This document shows, piece after piece, positions 14,292-21,382 of a DNA stretch of 22,257 nucleotides. Each line of letters starts with the position of its first letter. The stretch's first letter is position 1. The stretch comes from Holophagaceae bacterium (GTDB taxonomy: Bacteria; Acidobacteriota; Holophagae; Holophagales; Holophagaceae): positions 8,773-31,029 of the forward strand of contig PMJK01000103.1 in NCBI GenBank assembly GCA_003158505.1, in the 5' to 3' direction. Made by a program: the position numbers and the translations under genes. Under the pieces are notes generated by a model. The model did no database searches, was not told the DNA's origin, and saw only the letters and a program-made list of their open reading frames with translations.

Positions 14292-15277
14292 ACTGCGCGG
14301 TCCTGTTCGCATTCACCCTGTCTCTTCCGATGCTCGCCCAGGCTCCAGCCACCTCGACGGATCGGCCCATCACCTTCCAAGGCTTCAACGCCTTCCCGCT
14401 GAAGGGCAGCGTGAAGGCCGGAGGCGCTCATCCCTATTTCGCCGTGATGGTGGCTGGGTCCGGACCCACGGACCGGGACTGGTCCAATCCGCTCATCCCC
14501 ACGCCCAGCCATGGGGGGCGGGACATCGCGATCTGGTTGCAGGCCCAGGGGATCGGATCGCTGCGCTACGACAAGCGGTTCATCGGATCCAAGAATCCGG
14601 GGCTCGACATCTCGCTGGATGCGCAGGTGGGTGACATCAAGGCGGCACTGGGGACCGCCCGCTTCCTGCCGGAGGCCAAGGGGAAAAAGCTCCTCCTCGT
14701 CGGCCACAGCGAGGGCGCCCTGCTGTCGCTGCTGGCGGCCGGAGACGCCGATGCCGTGCTGCTGCTGGCCATGCCCAGCCTCAGCATGGGAAAGCTCATC
14801 CTGGCCCAGGTCAGAGGCCAACTGGAGGCGGCGCAAGCGCCTGCGGAATTGTCAGCGTTGAATCTCGCCTACCTCGAATCAGCCCTGAAGGCCATCCGAG
14901 CGAACCAGGAACTGCCCCAGGCGCAGGCGGGGGTGGCGCCTGGCATCTCGGCGTTGGCGCGGGGTCTGGCCCGCCCGGAGAGCCGGGGGTTCGTCCGCGA
15001 TCTTCTGGACCTGGATCCATGGAGCATGGCCCTGCGCCTGCCTGTACCCTGCGCCATGGTGTGGGGCGACCGCGACATTCAGACCTGGAAGCCCGAGGCC
15101 TTGCCCCCGGATTTCAAGGGAACAGTGATCCAGATTCCAGAGGCCAACCATCTCTTCAAGCGGGAAACCCGTAGCCGGTCTGGGCTCTCCGGACTCTCCG
15201 GGGCGACCGCCTACGGCGACAGCACCCCCATGGCGGATCTGTCGCCGGTGGCGGTGTGGCTCAAAGATCTCAATTAG
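14288..15277 (+). CDS. Exported alpha/beta-fold hydrolase
   Basis: A 329-residue precursor with an N-terminal signal (MNCAVLFAFTLSLPMLAQA). The hydrolase fold follows: oxyanion-loop AGSGPTDRDWSN (56-67), nucleophile elbow G139-H-S141-E-G, acid D263 in WGDRD, and H288 in EANHLF, making a plausible Ser-Asp-His triad. Proteins with the GSGPTDRD motif are extracytoplasmic esterase or peptidase-like hydrolases of mostly unknown substrate. It starts in an ATGA overlap with the SdpI-like gene, with GGAG five bases upstream, so the three genes form one translationally linked operon. Its stop codon abuts the stop of the opposing gene with no spacer. Family confidence is high; substrate unknown. Confidence 0.82.
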   Translation: MNCAVLFAFTLSLPMLAQAPATSTDRPITFQGFNAFPLKGSVKAGGAHPYFAVMVAGSGPTDRDWSNPLIPTPSHGGRDIAIWLQAQGIGSLRYDKRFIGSKNPGLDISLDAQVGDIKAALGTARFLPEAKGKKLLLVGHSEGALLSLLAAGDADAVLLLAMPSLSMGKLILAQVRGQLEAAQAPAELSALNLAYLESALKAIRANQELPQAQAGVAPGISALARGLARPESRGFVRDLLDLDPWSMALRLPVPCAMVWGDRDIQTWKPEALPPDFKGTVIQIPEANHLFKRETRSRSGLSGLSGATAYGDSTPMADLSPVAVWLKDLN

Positions 15278-15706
15278 CTACTTGGCTTCGGCGGGAACCG
15301 GGATGAAGAGGGTGTGGATGCCTCCATGGCTGGAGGCCATGCCCGACAGGGTGAGGGTCTGGGCCATGCGCTCACTGAGGTACTTGGCCAGGCTTGCCTT
15401 GCCATCCCGGCGCGGGTGGTGGGGCTCGGGCATGAGGATGTAGAGGGTCCCATCGGTGGAGAGGATGCCGGCCGGGGACCCAGTGGCCACGCACATCGCG
15501 CCACAGGCCTTGTGGGCTTCTCCGCGCTTGCCCAGTTGGGTGTAGCAGGATACGTCCACGATCTCGCCGGTGATGGTGAGGGGCTTTGCCTCGGCGAGCA
15601 CCTTTTTGTTCGCATCGGTGGAGGCGGCTTCGAACGTGGTGGCGGACCAGGCTGGGGCCTGGGGCTGAGGAGACTGGAGCAGAAGAAGACAGGCGACGAG
15701 CAACAT
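15278..15706 (-). CDS. Small exported protein with Cys/His motif, function unknown
   Basis: A 142-residue protein with a short hydrophobic signal (MLLVACLLLLQSPQPQAPA). The mature part begins with a variable stretch, then GEIVDVSCYTQLGKRGEAHKAC, described as C-Y, then H-x-x-C, followed by G-x-M-C, a Gly-Ser-Pro-Ala-Gly turn and TDGTLYIL; the end is beta-rich. I recall similar C-Y...H-K-A-C...C patterns in exported proteins of uncertain function, some beside cytochrome or oxidoreductase genes, but I cannot name the family. The three Cys and one His could bind a metal or form a disulphide in the periplasm. Start 15706 has AAGGAGG four bases upstream. It converges on the hydrolase gene with no gap and is divergent from fabG (112-base gap). 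Confidence 0.72.
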   Translation of the reverse strand: MLLVACLLLLQSPQPQAPAWSATTFEAASTDANKKVLAEAKPLTITGEIVDVSCYTQLGKRGEAHKACGAMCVATGSPAGILSTDGTLYILMPEPHHPRRDGKASLAKYLSERMAQTLTLSGMASSHGGIHTLFIPVPAEAK

Positions 15707-15818
15707 GATCCCTCCTTGGGGAAGGGCACCATGGTACGTCCATCCCGGTGGCGGACAAGGCCCCCGGGGCAGTCCCTTCCTCTTTGCTATCCTGTCCATC
15801 CACATCTCTGGAGGTTCC
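15707..15818. promoter_or_regulatory. Divergent intergenic region, exported protein / fabG
   Basis: This 112-base region must hold promoters for both genes. On the plus strand TGCTATCCT at 15785-15793 looks like an extended -10 (TG-N-TATCCT) for fabG, without a clear -35. The fabG ribosome site GGAGG is at 15810-15814. Nothing else stands out. Confidence 0.3.
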
Positions 15819-16565
15819 ATGTTCCGACTTGATGGCAAAGTCGCTCTCGTCACCGGTGCCAGCCAGGGCATCGGTGAAGCCATCGCGAAGCAGCTCGCCG
15901 CCCAGGGCGCCACGGTGGTCTGCGCTGCCCGCACCCTGAGAAAGCTCCAGGAAGTGGCGGACGCCATCATGGCTGAAGGTGGCAACGCGGATGTACTGGA
16001 AGTGGATCTGTCCGATGGCGCCTCAGTGCGGGCCGCGGTCGCCACGACGCTGGAGCGCCACGGGGCCATCCACATCCTGGTGAACAACGCCGGCATCACC
16101 CGCGATAGGCTGCTCATCCAGATGAAGGAAGAGGACTGGGACGCGGTGATCGACACCAACCTCAAGGGTGCCTGGACAGCCATCCAGGCGGTCACCAAGC
16201 CCATGATGAAACAGCGCTGGGGCCGCATCATCAACATCGCCTCCGTGGTGGGCCAGATGGGCAATCCGGGCCAGGCGAACTATGTGGCCGCGAAGGCTGG
16301 CCTCATTGGTCTCACCAAGTCCGTGGCGCGGGAGCTGGCAAGCCGCAACGTCACGGCCAATGCGGTGACGCCGGGCTACATCGAGACCGCCATGACTGCC
16401 GGTCTTTCCGAAAATGTGAAGGCCGAGTTCACCAAGCAGATCCCCCTGGGCCGCATGGGCACCGCCGCCGATATCGCCTCCGCCGTGGTCTTCCTGGCCA
16501 GCGATGAGGCGGGCTACGTCACGGGCCAGGTGCTCAGTGTGAACGGCGGCCTGCTCATGGCCTGA
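15819..16565 (+). CDS. fabG: 3-oxoacyl-[acyl-carrier-protein] reductase FabG
   Basis: A 248-residue short-chain dehydrogenase. The NADPH loop GASQGIG is at 13-19, NNAG at 89-92, and the catalytic set is S142, Y155 and K159. The C-terminal VTGQVLSVNGGLLMA ending and length fit FabG, which reduces 3-oxoacyl-ACP in the fatty-acid elongation cycle. ATG 15819 has GGAGG five bases upstream. It is separated from plsX-fabD by about 11 kb and is closely followed (7-base gap) by a phosphatase gene, which is not a usual neighbour. A related SDR with another substrate (for example acetoacetyl-CoA reductase) cannot be fully excluded. Confidence 0.88.
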   Translation: MFRLDGKVALVTGASQGIGEAIAKQLAAQGATVVCAARTLRKLQEVADAIMAEGGNADVLEVDLSDGASVRAAVATTLERHGAIHILVNNAGITRDRLLIQMKEEDWDAVIDTNLKGAWTAIQAVTKPMMKQRWGRIINIASVVGQMGNPGQANYVAAKAGLIGLTKSVARELASRNVTANAVTPGYIETAMTAGLSENVKAEFTKQIPLGRMGTAADIASAVVFLASDEAGYVTGQVLSVNGGLLMA

Positions 16566-16572
16566 GCAGATC

Positions 16573-18504
16573 ATGTTCCGTTCGGTGCAGGATCTGATCC
16601 GCCGCGGCTGGGCCGCCTTCCGCTTCCGCCGTCATTGGCCATGGGTGCTGCTGATCCTCGGCCTGCCGCTCGCCCTGTCGCCCGTGGACTCCGGCTGCGC
16701 AGGATTTTTGGCTGGATGTGGGTGCCTGGTCATCCTCCTCCGGGGCCTGCGTTGGATCTGGAACAAGATTCTTTTTCGAGTATCCCGGCGCCTCTGGGTG
16801 ATCCTCGCCCTGATGTCCGTGCTGCCTGTGGTGGCCCTGGCCATCATGCTCATGGCTTTGAGCTGGCTTGGCCTCGGGGCCCAAGTGAGCCGGTCCACGC
16901 AACAGACCCTCACCGCCTGGGAAGAAGCCCTGAAGGCAGCCAACCGTGAATCCTCGGACGCCGCCGCGCTTCAAGCCCTCCGCACCTACGGCGGGGCCTG
17001 GGTCCAGCATGTCCATGAGCTTCCCGCGGGCATTCCAGACACCTTCCTGGGCATGGTCTGGTCGGAAGGCCAGGAGGGAGGTTCCGAGGCGTCGCAGAAG
17101 AACACCTACCTCCGGGCCGTGCGGAAGGAACGGGGGGGCTACCGGCTCGTTTCACTGGACCTCGGGATTCTCGGAGACCGCGCCCAGGCATTGGCCGGGG
17201 GACAGGAGGTGTTCCAGCTGGCCATCCGGAAGGAAGGACGCGAGGGTGGGGGTCGGACGAAACTCAGGATCGGCGCGAGGGGCCAGGAGACCGAGACGCC
17301 CATTCTCATGGGCCAGCGGGAAATCATCGCGACCTGGACCAAGGGGCAGCCTCTGAAGGGGAGCGGCCTCTTTGCTCCCTTCAACCTGCCGCCCTTGGCG
17401 TTCTCGATCACGGACTGGTCCACGGGTCGTGCCCTGGCGCTCGTCGCCACGCCGGAGACAAACCTGTACGCTCTGTTCGCAGGCTTCCGGTCTGCGGAAC
17501 GCCAAGTGCTGTCCGAGGGCACCGTGAAGGCCATCGTCCTGGTCGTCCTAGTGCTGCTGGCCCTGGCCCTGGCCCAGGCCGTGGCGGCCATCCTCGGCTT
17601 GATCCTGGCCTGGTCCCTGGGACGGGCCGTCAACGACCTGCACGGGGGGGTGAAGCGGCTCAGCCTGGGTGATTTTTCAGCGCGCATCCGTCTGCGGGGC
17701 AAGGATCAGGTGGCGCAGCTCGCCTCGGCCTTCAACGAGATGGCCGCGCGTCTCCAGACTGCGGACTCAGAGCGGGAGGAACGCCTGCGGATGGAAGAGG
17801 AGCTTCGGGTCGCCCGAGAGGTGCAGATGCGGCTGCTGCCTGATCTTGAGGCGCTACGCGTGCCCTCTGTGCGGGCCACCATCCTCCCGGCTCGCGAGGT
17901 GGCAGGAGACTACTACGATGTCTTCCCCCTGGCGGATGGGAGTCTGGCCTTCCTGATCGCGGATGTGAGCGGGAAGGGCACCAGCGCCGCCTTCTACGCG
18001 GCGGAAACGAAGGGCGTTCTGTCCGCCCTGGACAAGCAGATCCTTGGCCCCGTGGAGGTGGCCGACCGCTTGAACGCCATCTGGTGCCAGGGACATGGAC
18101 GTCACCTCTTCCTCACCCTGGCCTACGGCACCTTCCATCCGCGGACCGGGCGGTACCAGTTCGTGCGGGCCGGGCACCCGTCCGCCTTCCTGCGACGGGC
18201 GGATGCCCGGGTTCTCCGTCTGCATCCTCAGGGCATGGGCGTGGGCCTCAGCGCCAGCCGGTTCAAGGGGGCGCTGGAACTCTGCGAGGGCAGGCTCGAA
18301 CCCGGCGACAGCCTGGTCTTTTACACCGATGGGCTGACCGAGGGCCAGGCCCCGGATGACAGTTTCTATGGGGAGGACCGCCTGGAGGCCCTGCTGGGCA
18401 TGCCCTCAGAGGATCTGCAGGCTTCCATCCTCGCCGACGCGGTGGCCTTCGCCCAGGGGCGCTGCTTTGCCGATGACCTGACCCTGCTCATCCTGACCCG
18501 TTGA
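16573..18504 (+). CDS. Membrane SpoIIE/RsbU-type PP2C phosphatase with HAMP domain
   Basis: A 643-residue signalling protein. Two hydrophobic stretches at about 23-58 and 74-98 precede a probable extracytoplasmic region (about 100-315). A long hydrophobic segment (319-350) leads into a HAMP domain (about 345-397, with GDFSARIRLRGKDQVAQLA) and a short coiled linker. The PP2C-type SpoIIE domain follows from about 415: REVQMRLLPD, metal-binding D446 and D449 in GDYYDVF, D464 in IADVSGKG, D586 in FYTDGLTEG and D634/D635 in FADDLTLLIL. Such proteins dephosphorylate anti-sigma-factor antagonists or other Ser/Thr phosphoproteins in response to a sensed signal. It is 7 bases after fabG with a weak ribosome site (GAGCAG), so probably co-transcribed. 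It faces a Ser/Thr kinase gene tail to tail, 21 bases apart. Confidence 0.88.
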   Translation: MFRSVQDLIRRGWAAFRFRRHWPWVLLILGLPLALSPVDSGCAGFLAGCGCLVILLRGLRWIWNKILFRVSRRLWVILALMSVLPVVALAIMLMALSWLGLGAQVSRSTQQTLTAWEEALKAANRESSDAAALQALRTYGGAWVQHVHELPAGIPDTFLGMVWSEGQEGGSEASQKNTYLRAVRKERGGYRLVSLDLGILGDRAQALAGGQEVFQLAIRKEGREGGGRTKLRIGARGQETETPILMGQREIIATWTKGQPLKGSGLFAPFNLPPLAFSITDWSTGRALALVATPETNLYALFAGFRSAERQVLSEGTVKAIVLVVLVLLALALAQAVAAILGLILAWSLGRAVNDLHGGVKRLSLGDFSARIRLRGKDQVAQLASAFNEMAARLQTADSEREERLRMEEELRVAREVQMRLLPDLEALRVPSVRATILPAREVAGDYYDVFPLADGSLAFLIADVSGKGTSAAFYAAETKGVLSALDKQILGPVEVADRLNAIWCQGHGRHLFLTLAYGTFHPRTGRYQFVRAGHPSAFLRRADARVLRLHPQGMGVGLSASRFKGALELCEGRLEPGDSLVFYTDGLTEGQAPDDSFYGEDRLEALLGMPSEDLQASILADAVAFAQGRCFADDLTLLILTR

Positions 18505-18525
18505 ACCAGATCGCAGGACCACGGA

Positions 18526-21306
18526 TCAACTGGCGGCTTCCTTCAATTCCCGCACGATTTCCGGGGCCTGCAGGCGGGCCCGGTTGAGGGCCTTGGCGAA
18601 GAGGGCTTTGGCTTCATCGTTGTGACCTTCGCCCCGGGCCAGCCAGGCCTGGGCACGGAGGAGGTAGGGCGTCTCCTCGGTGGAGAGCATCTGGCTGCGG
18701 TCGAGCAGGCTGCGGGCCATGCCCCGGTGCCCATCCCGAGCCAAGCACTCCGCCTCTCCGGCCAGGCAATGAGCTTCCATGATCGAGTCCTTGAGTTCCT
18801 GGTGGAGGGTCAGGGACTGTCGGTAGTAGCCACGGGCGATTTCGAATTTCTTAGCGGTGCGGTTCAACTCGCCCAGGTTGTAGAAGGCCAGGGCTTCCAT
18901 GGGCTGCAGACTGGTCTTGCGGGCCTGTTCGAGACACTGGCGCACCAGCCCCTCGGCCCGGTCCAGGTCCCCTCGGGCCTGGAAGACGCTGGCCAGGCCC
19001 ATCTGCGTATAGACCAAGCCATTCTGGTCGCCGATGGCCTCGCGAAGGGCCTGGGCCTTTCGGTAGAAGGACTCGGCGCGGTCCAGGCCGCCCTCCTGAA
19101 CCAGGGCCAGATCGCCCAGGTTGTTGGTGATGAAGGACTCGCCCCACCGGTCGCCGAAGGCCTGCACGGTCTGAAGGGCGCCCAGGTAGCTCGCCTCGGC
19201 GCCCTTGAGGTTGCCGCGCTCCTTCTCGATCACCGCCAGGTTATTCAAGGTTCGTGTGGCACTAAGCCTATCGCCCACTGATTGGAATATCGCCAGGGCC
19301 TGCTGGTACTCGGCCTCGGCCTCGGTGGCCTTGTGCTGACGCTGGGAATTGACTCCAAGGGTGGCGTGGATGCCGGCCTCGAAGGAGGTCTCGCCCAGCG
19401 CCCGGGCCAAGTCCAGAGCCTCCCGGGCCGTGCGGTCCGAGGCTTCCCAGAGCCCCCGGTCCCCGTGGCGGACGGCCAGGTGATGGAGGGCCTTCATTTC
19501 GTAGAAGCGATTGCCCTGGGCTCTTGCGGACCAGCGTGCCCACTGGAAGACCGGCTCGGGCGCGGCCTCCGCCAACCGGCAGAGGCAGCGGGCATAGCCC
19601 AGGACCGCGGGCGCGAAGTCAGGGGCCAGTTGAGTGGCCTCCTGGAAAGCCGGGGCGGCCCCTTTGAAATCGCCCCGATCCATCAGCTCCGACCCCCGGG
19701 TATAGGCCTCCAAGGCACCAGTGGGCACATTGGGCAGGAGACCACGGGGTCGGGCCGCGAACGGATCCACGGCCTTCATGAGATCGCTTGAAACACTCCG
19801 GGCCAGGGGAAGGGAGATGTCCAGGTGCTTACCGTTTTCCTGGGCTTCTCCTGCATGCCGCACCTTCCCATCGGCGTCGACCAGCTCGAAAGACATGAGG
19901 AACGATCCATCCGCTCCCTTCTTCAACGCGCCCCGAAGGAGAAGTTGGGTGCCGAGGGCCGAGACCAGCTTCATCTGGTCGGCGGGGCTGAGGGCTCCCT
20001 CGGGTGCCAGGCGCAGGGTGCTGCGCGCCTTGGCCAGGGTCTCCATGTCGAGGGGGGCCAGCCTGGGGTGCTCGCGGAGGGCCGACTCGATCATTTCCGG
20101 AAGGATGGAGCGCGCGATGGGATCCATCCGCGACTCGCCGGTCTGGTTGAGGAAGGGGAGCACGGCCAGTCGGGCTGGCCGCTGGCGGACGAGATCGGCA
20201 ATGACGCCGCGACCCAGGAACCAGTTCAGGGCACCGGCCAGAAACAGGGCCCCCGCCACGGAGATCGCCGTCCAGCGAAGCAGGGTCCTGGGCTTCAGGA
20301 GGTTGCCAAGGGCCTTGGACACCCGGGCCGCGGTGGGTCGCTTGAAGGGGTGGGCCTCCAGCATGGCCTGAATCAGTTCGGTCGTGCCTGAGGGCAGCCC
20401 GCGGACCTTCAGCTCCCGACGGGACCCCTCGAGAATGGCGCGCATTCTCGTACGCCCCTCTCCCGGGAAGGGGTGTTCGCCCGCGAGCAGCTCCCAGGCC
20501 AGAATGCCCAGGGAGAACACATCGCTGGCGGGACCTGCTGCCTGTCCTTGGATCTGCTCCGGGGAGGCGTAGCTCGGGCTTCCCATGAAGATCCCGGCCT
20601 GGGTGAGCCGGTCCCAGGCGTGGGGGCCCGAGTCACCCGATCGGGTGTCCTCGGTCCTGGGCACGGCTCGACGATCCGGGCCACGCCATGGTTCGGCTTC
20701 CTCCGGCTTCATAAGCATCGCCAGATTCGGGACCGCCGAGGGCGTGATCTGGTTTTCCGAGGGGCCTCTGGGATCCATGAGCCGGGCCAGCCCGAAATCG
20801 AGCACCTTCACCCGGGGCCCATGATCGAGGTCCCCGGGAGCGACCATGATGTTGCCGGGCTTGAGGTCGCGGTGGACGAGCCCCTTGGCGTGGGCCGCTT
20901 CCAAGGCGAGGGCCACCGATTTGATGACCTGGAGTTTGTCCCGCACCTTGAGGTCCGGCGCCGCCTGGTCCAGGGTCCGGCCCTCCACGAGTTCCATGGC
21001 GATGAAGGTCCCACCGGGCCCATCCACCCAGTCATGGATCTGGCAGACATTCGGATGATTGAGCTGGGCCAAGGCGAGGGCCTCGCGACGGAACCGCTCC
21101 GGCGCGCCCGCTTCCCGTGCTTCGCCAGCCCTCAGGGCCTTCAAGGCCACGCTGCGTTCCAGGGTGGCATCCCAGGCCCGGTAGACTTCGCCCATGCCGC
21201 CGCTGCCCAGCAGGGATTCCACCTTGAAGCGTCCAACCTGGGCACCGGGCTCAAGGATTCGCCGTCCCGAGGGCTGGGCCAACACTTCTTGAGGGTCGTT
21301 GGACAT
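18526..21306 (-). CDS. Membrane Ser/Thr protein kinase with TolB-like and TPR regions
   Basis: A 926-residue Hanks-type kinase. The Gly loop GSGGMGEV is at 34-41, catalytic lysine K56, HRDLKPGN with D147, DFG at 170-172 and SPE ending at E250. From DFG to E250 is 80 residues, far longer than the usual 20-35, because a Pro/Glu/Arg-rich segment (about 180-235) is inserted. A single membrane helix lies at about 343-364. Beyond it come a VLPFLNQTG segment (about 379-505), like the TolB-N-like domain seen in other bacterial kinases and cyclases, and then TPR repeats from about 532 to the end. The kinase is cytosolic and the TPR part probably periplasmic. Start ATG 21306 has no clear ribosome site; a -10-like TATGGT lies only about 20 bases upstream. 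Target unknown. Confidence 0.9.
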   Translation of the reverse strand: MSNDPQEVLAQPSGRRILEPGAQVGRFKVESLLGSGGMGEVYRAWDATLERSVALKALRAGEAREAGAPERFRREALALAQLNHPNVCQIHDWVDGPGGTFIAMELVEGRTLDQAAPDLKVRDKLQVIKSVALALEAAHAKGLVHRDLKPGNIMVAPGDLDHGPRVKVLDFGLARLMDPRGPSENQITPSAVPNLAMLMKPEEAEPWRGPDRRAVPRTEDTRSGDSGPHAWDRLTQAGIFMGSPSYASPEQIQGQAAGPASDVFSLGILAWELLAGEHPFPGEGRTRMRAILEGSRRELKVRGLPSGTTELIQAMLEAHPFKRPTAARVSKALGNLLKPRTLLRWTAISVAGALFLAGALNWFLGRGVIADLVRQRPARLAVLPFLNQTGESRMDPIARSILPEMIESALREHPRLAPLDMETLAKARSTLRLAPEGALSPADQMKLVSALGTQLLLRGALKKGADGSFLMSFELVDADGKVRHAGEAQENGKHLDISLPLARSVSSDLMKAVDPFAARPRGLLPNVPTGALEAYTRGSELMDRGDFKGAAPAFQEATQLAPDFAPAVLGYARCLCRLAEAAPEPVFQWARWSARAQGNRFYEMKALHHLAVRHGDRGLWEASDRTAREALDLARALGETSFEAGIHATLGVNSQRQHKATEAEAEYQQALAIFQSVGDRLSATRTLNNLAVIEKERGNLKGAEASYLGALQTVQAFGDRWGESFITNNLGDLALVQEGGLDRAESFYRKAQALREAIGDQNGLVYTQMGLASVFQARGDLDRAEGLVRQCLEQARKTSLQPMEALAFYNLGELNRTAKKFEIARGYYRQSLTLHQELKDSIMEAHCLAGEAECLARDGHRGMARSLLDRSQMLSTEETPYLLRAQAWLARGEGHNDEAKALFAKALNRARLQAPEIVRELKEAAS

Positions 21307-21382
21307 TTTGCACCGGCAATTTTTTTACCATAGCACACAGACCAAGCCCCGATCTCAAACGATCTTTGAGTCCGCCGGGGTA
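21307..21382 (-). promoter_or_regulatory. xseA-kinase intergenic region with a perfect inverted repeat
   Basis: The 76-base gap holds CTCAAA-CGATC-TTTGAG (21354-21370), a perfect six-pair inverted repeat without a following T-run in the xseA direction, so an operator is as likely as a terminator. Nearer the kinase is GCTATGGTAA on the minus strand (plus 21325-21334), a -10-like string also found upstream of korA. A run of seven T/A follows at 21320-21326. Confidence 0.3.

Noticed and set aside
15707..16264. N-terminal extension of the small exported protein by 186 codons opposite fabG
   Set aside because: The ATG at 15706 has a strong ribosome site and starts a signal peptide; the extension is antisense to the fabG catalytic core.
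21354..21370. Intrinsic terminator of xseA
   Set aside because: The six-pair inverted repeat is followed by GC-rich sequence in the xseA direction, with no T-run; kept only as a possible operator.
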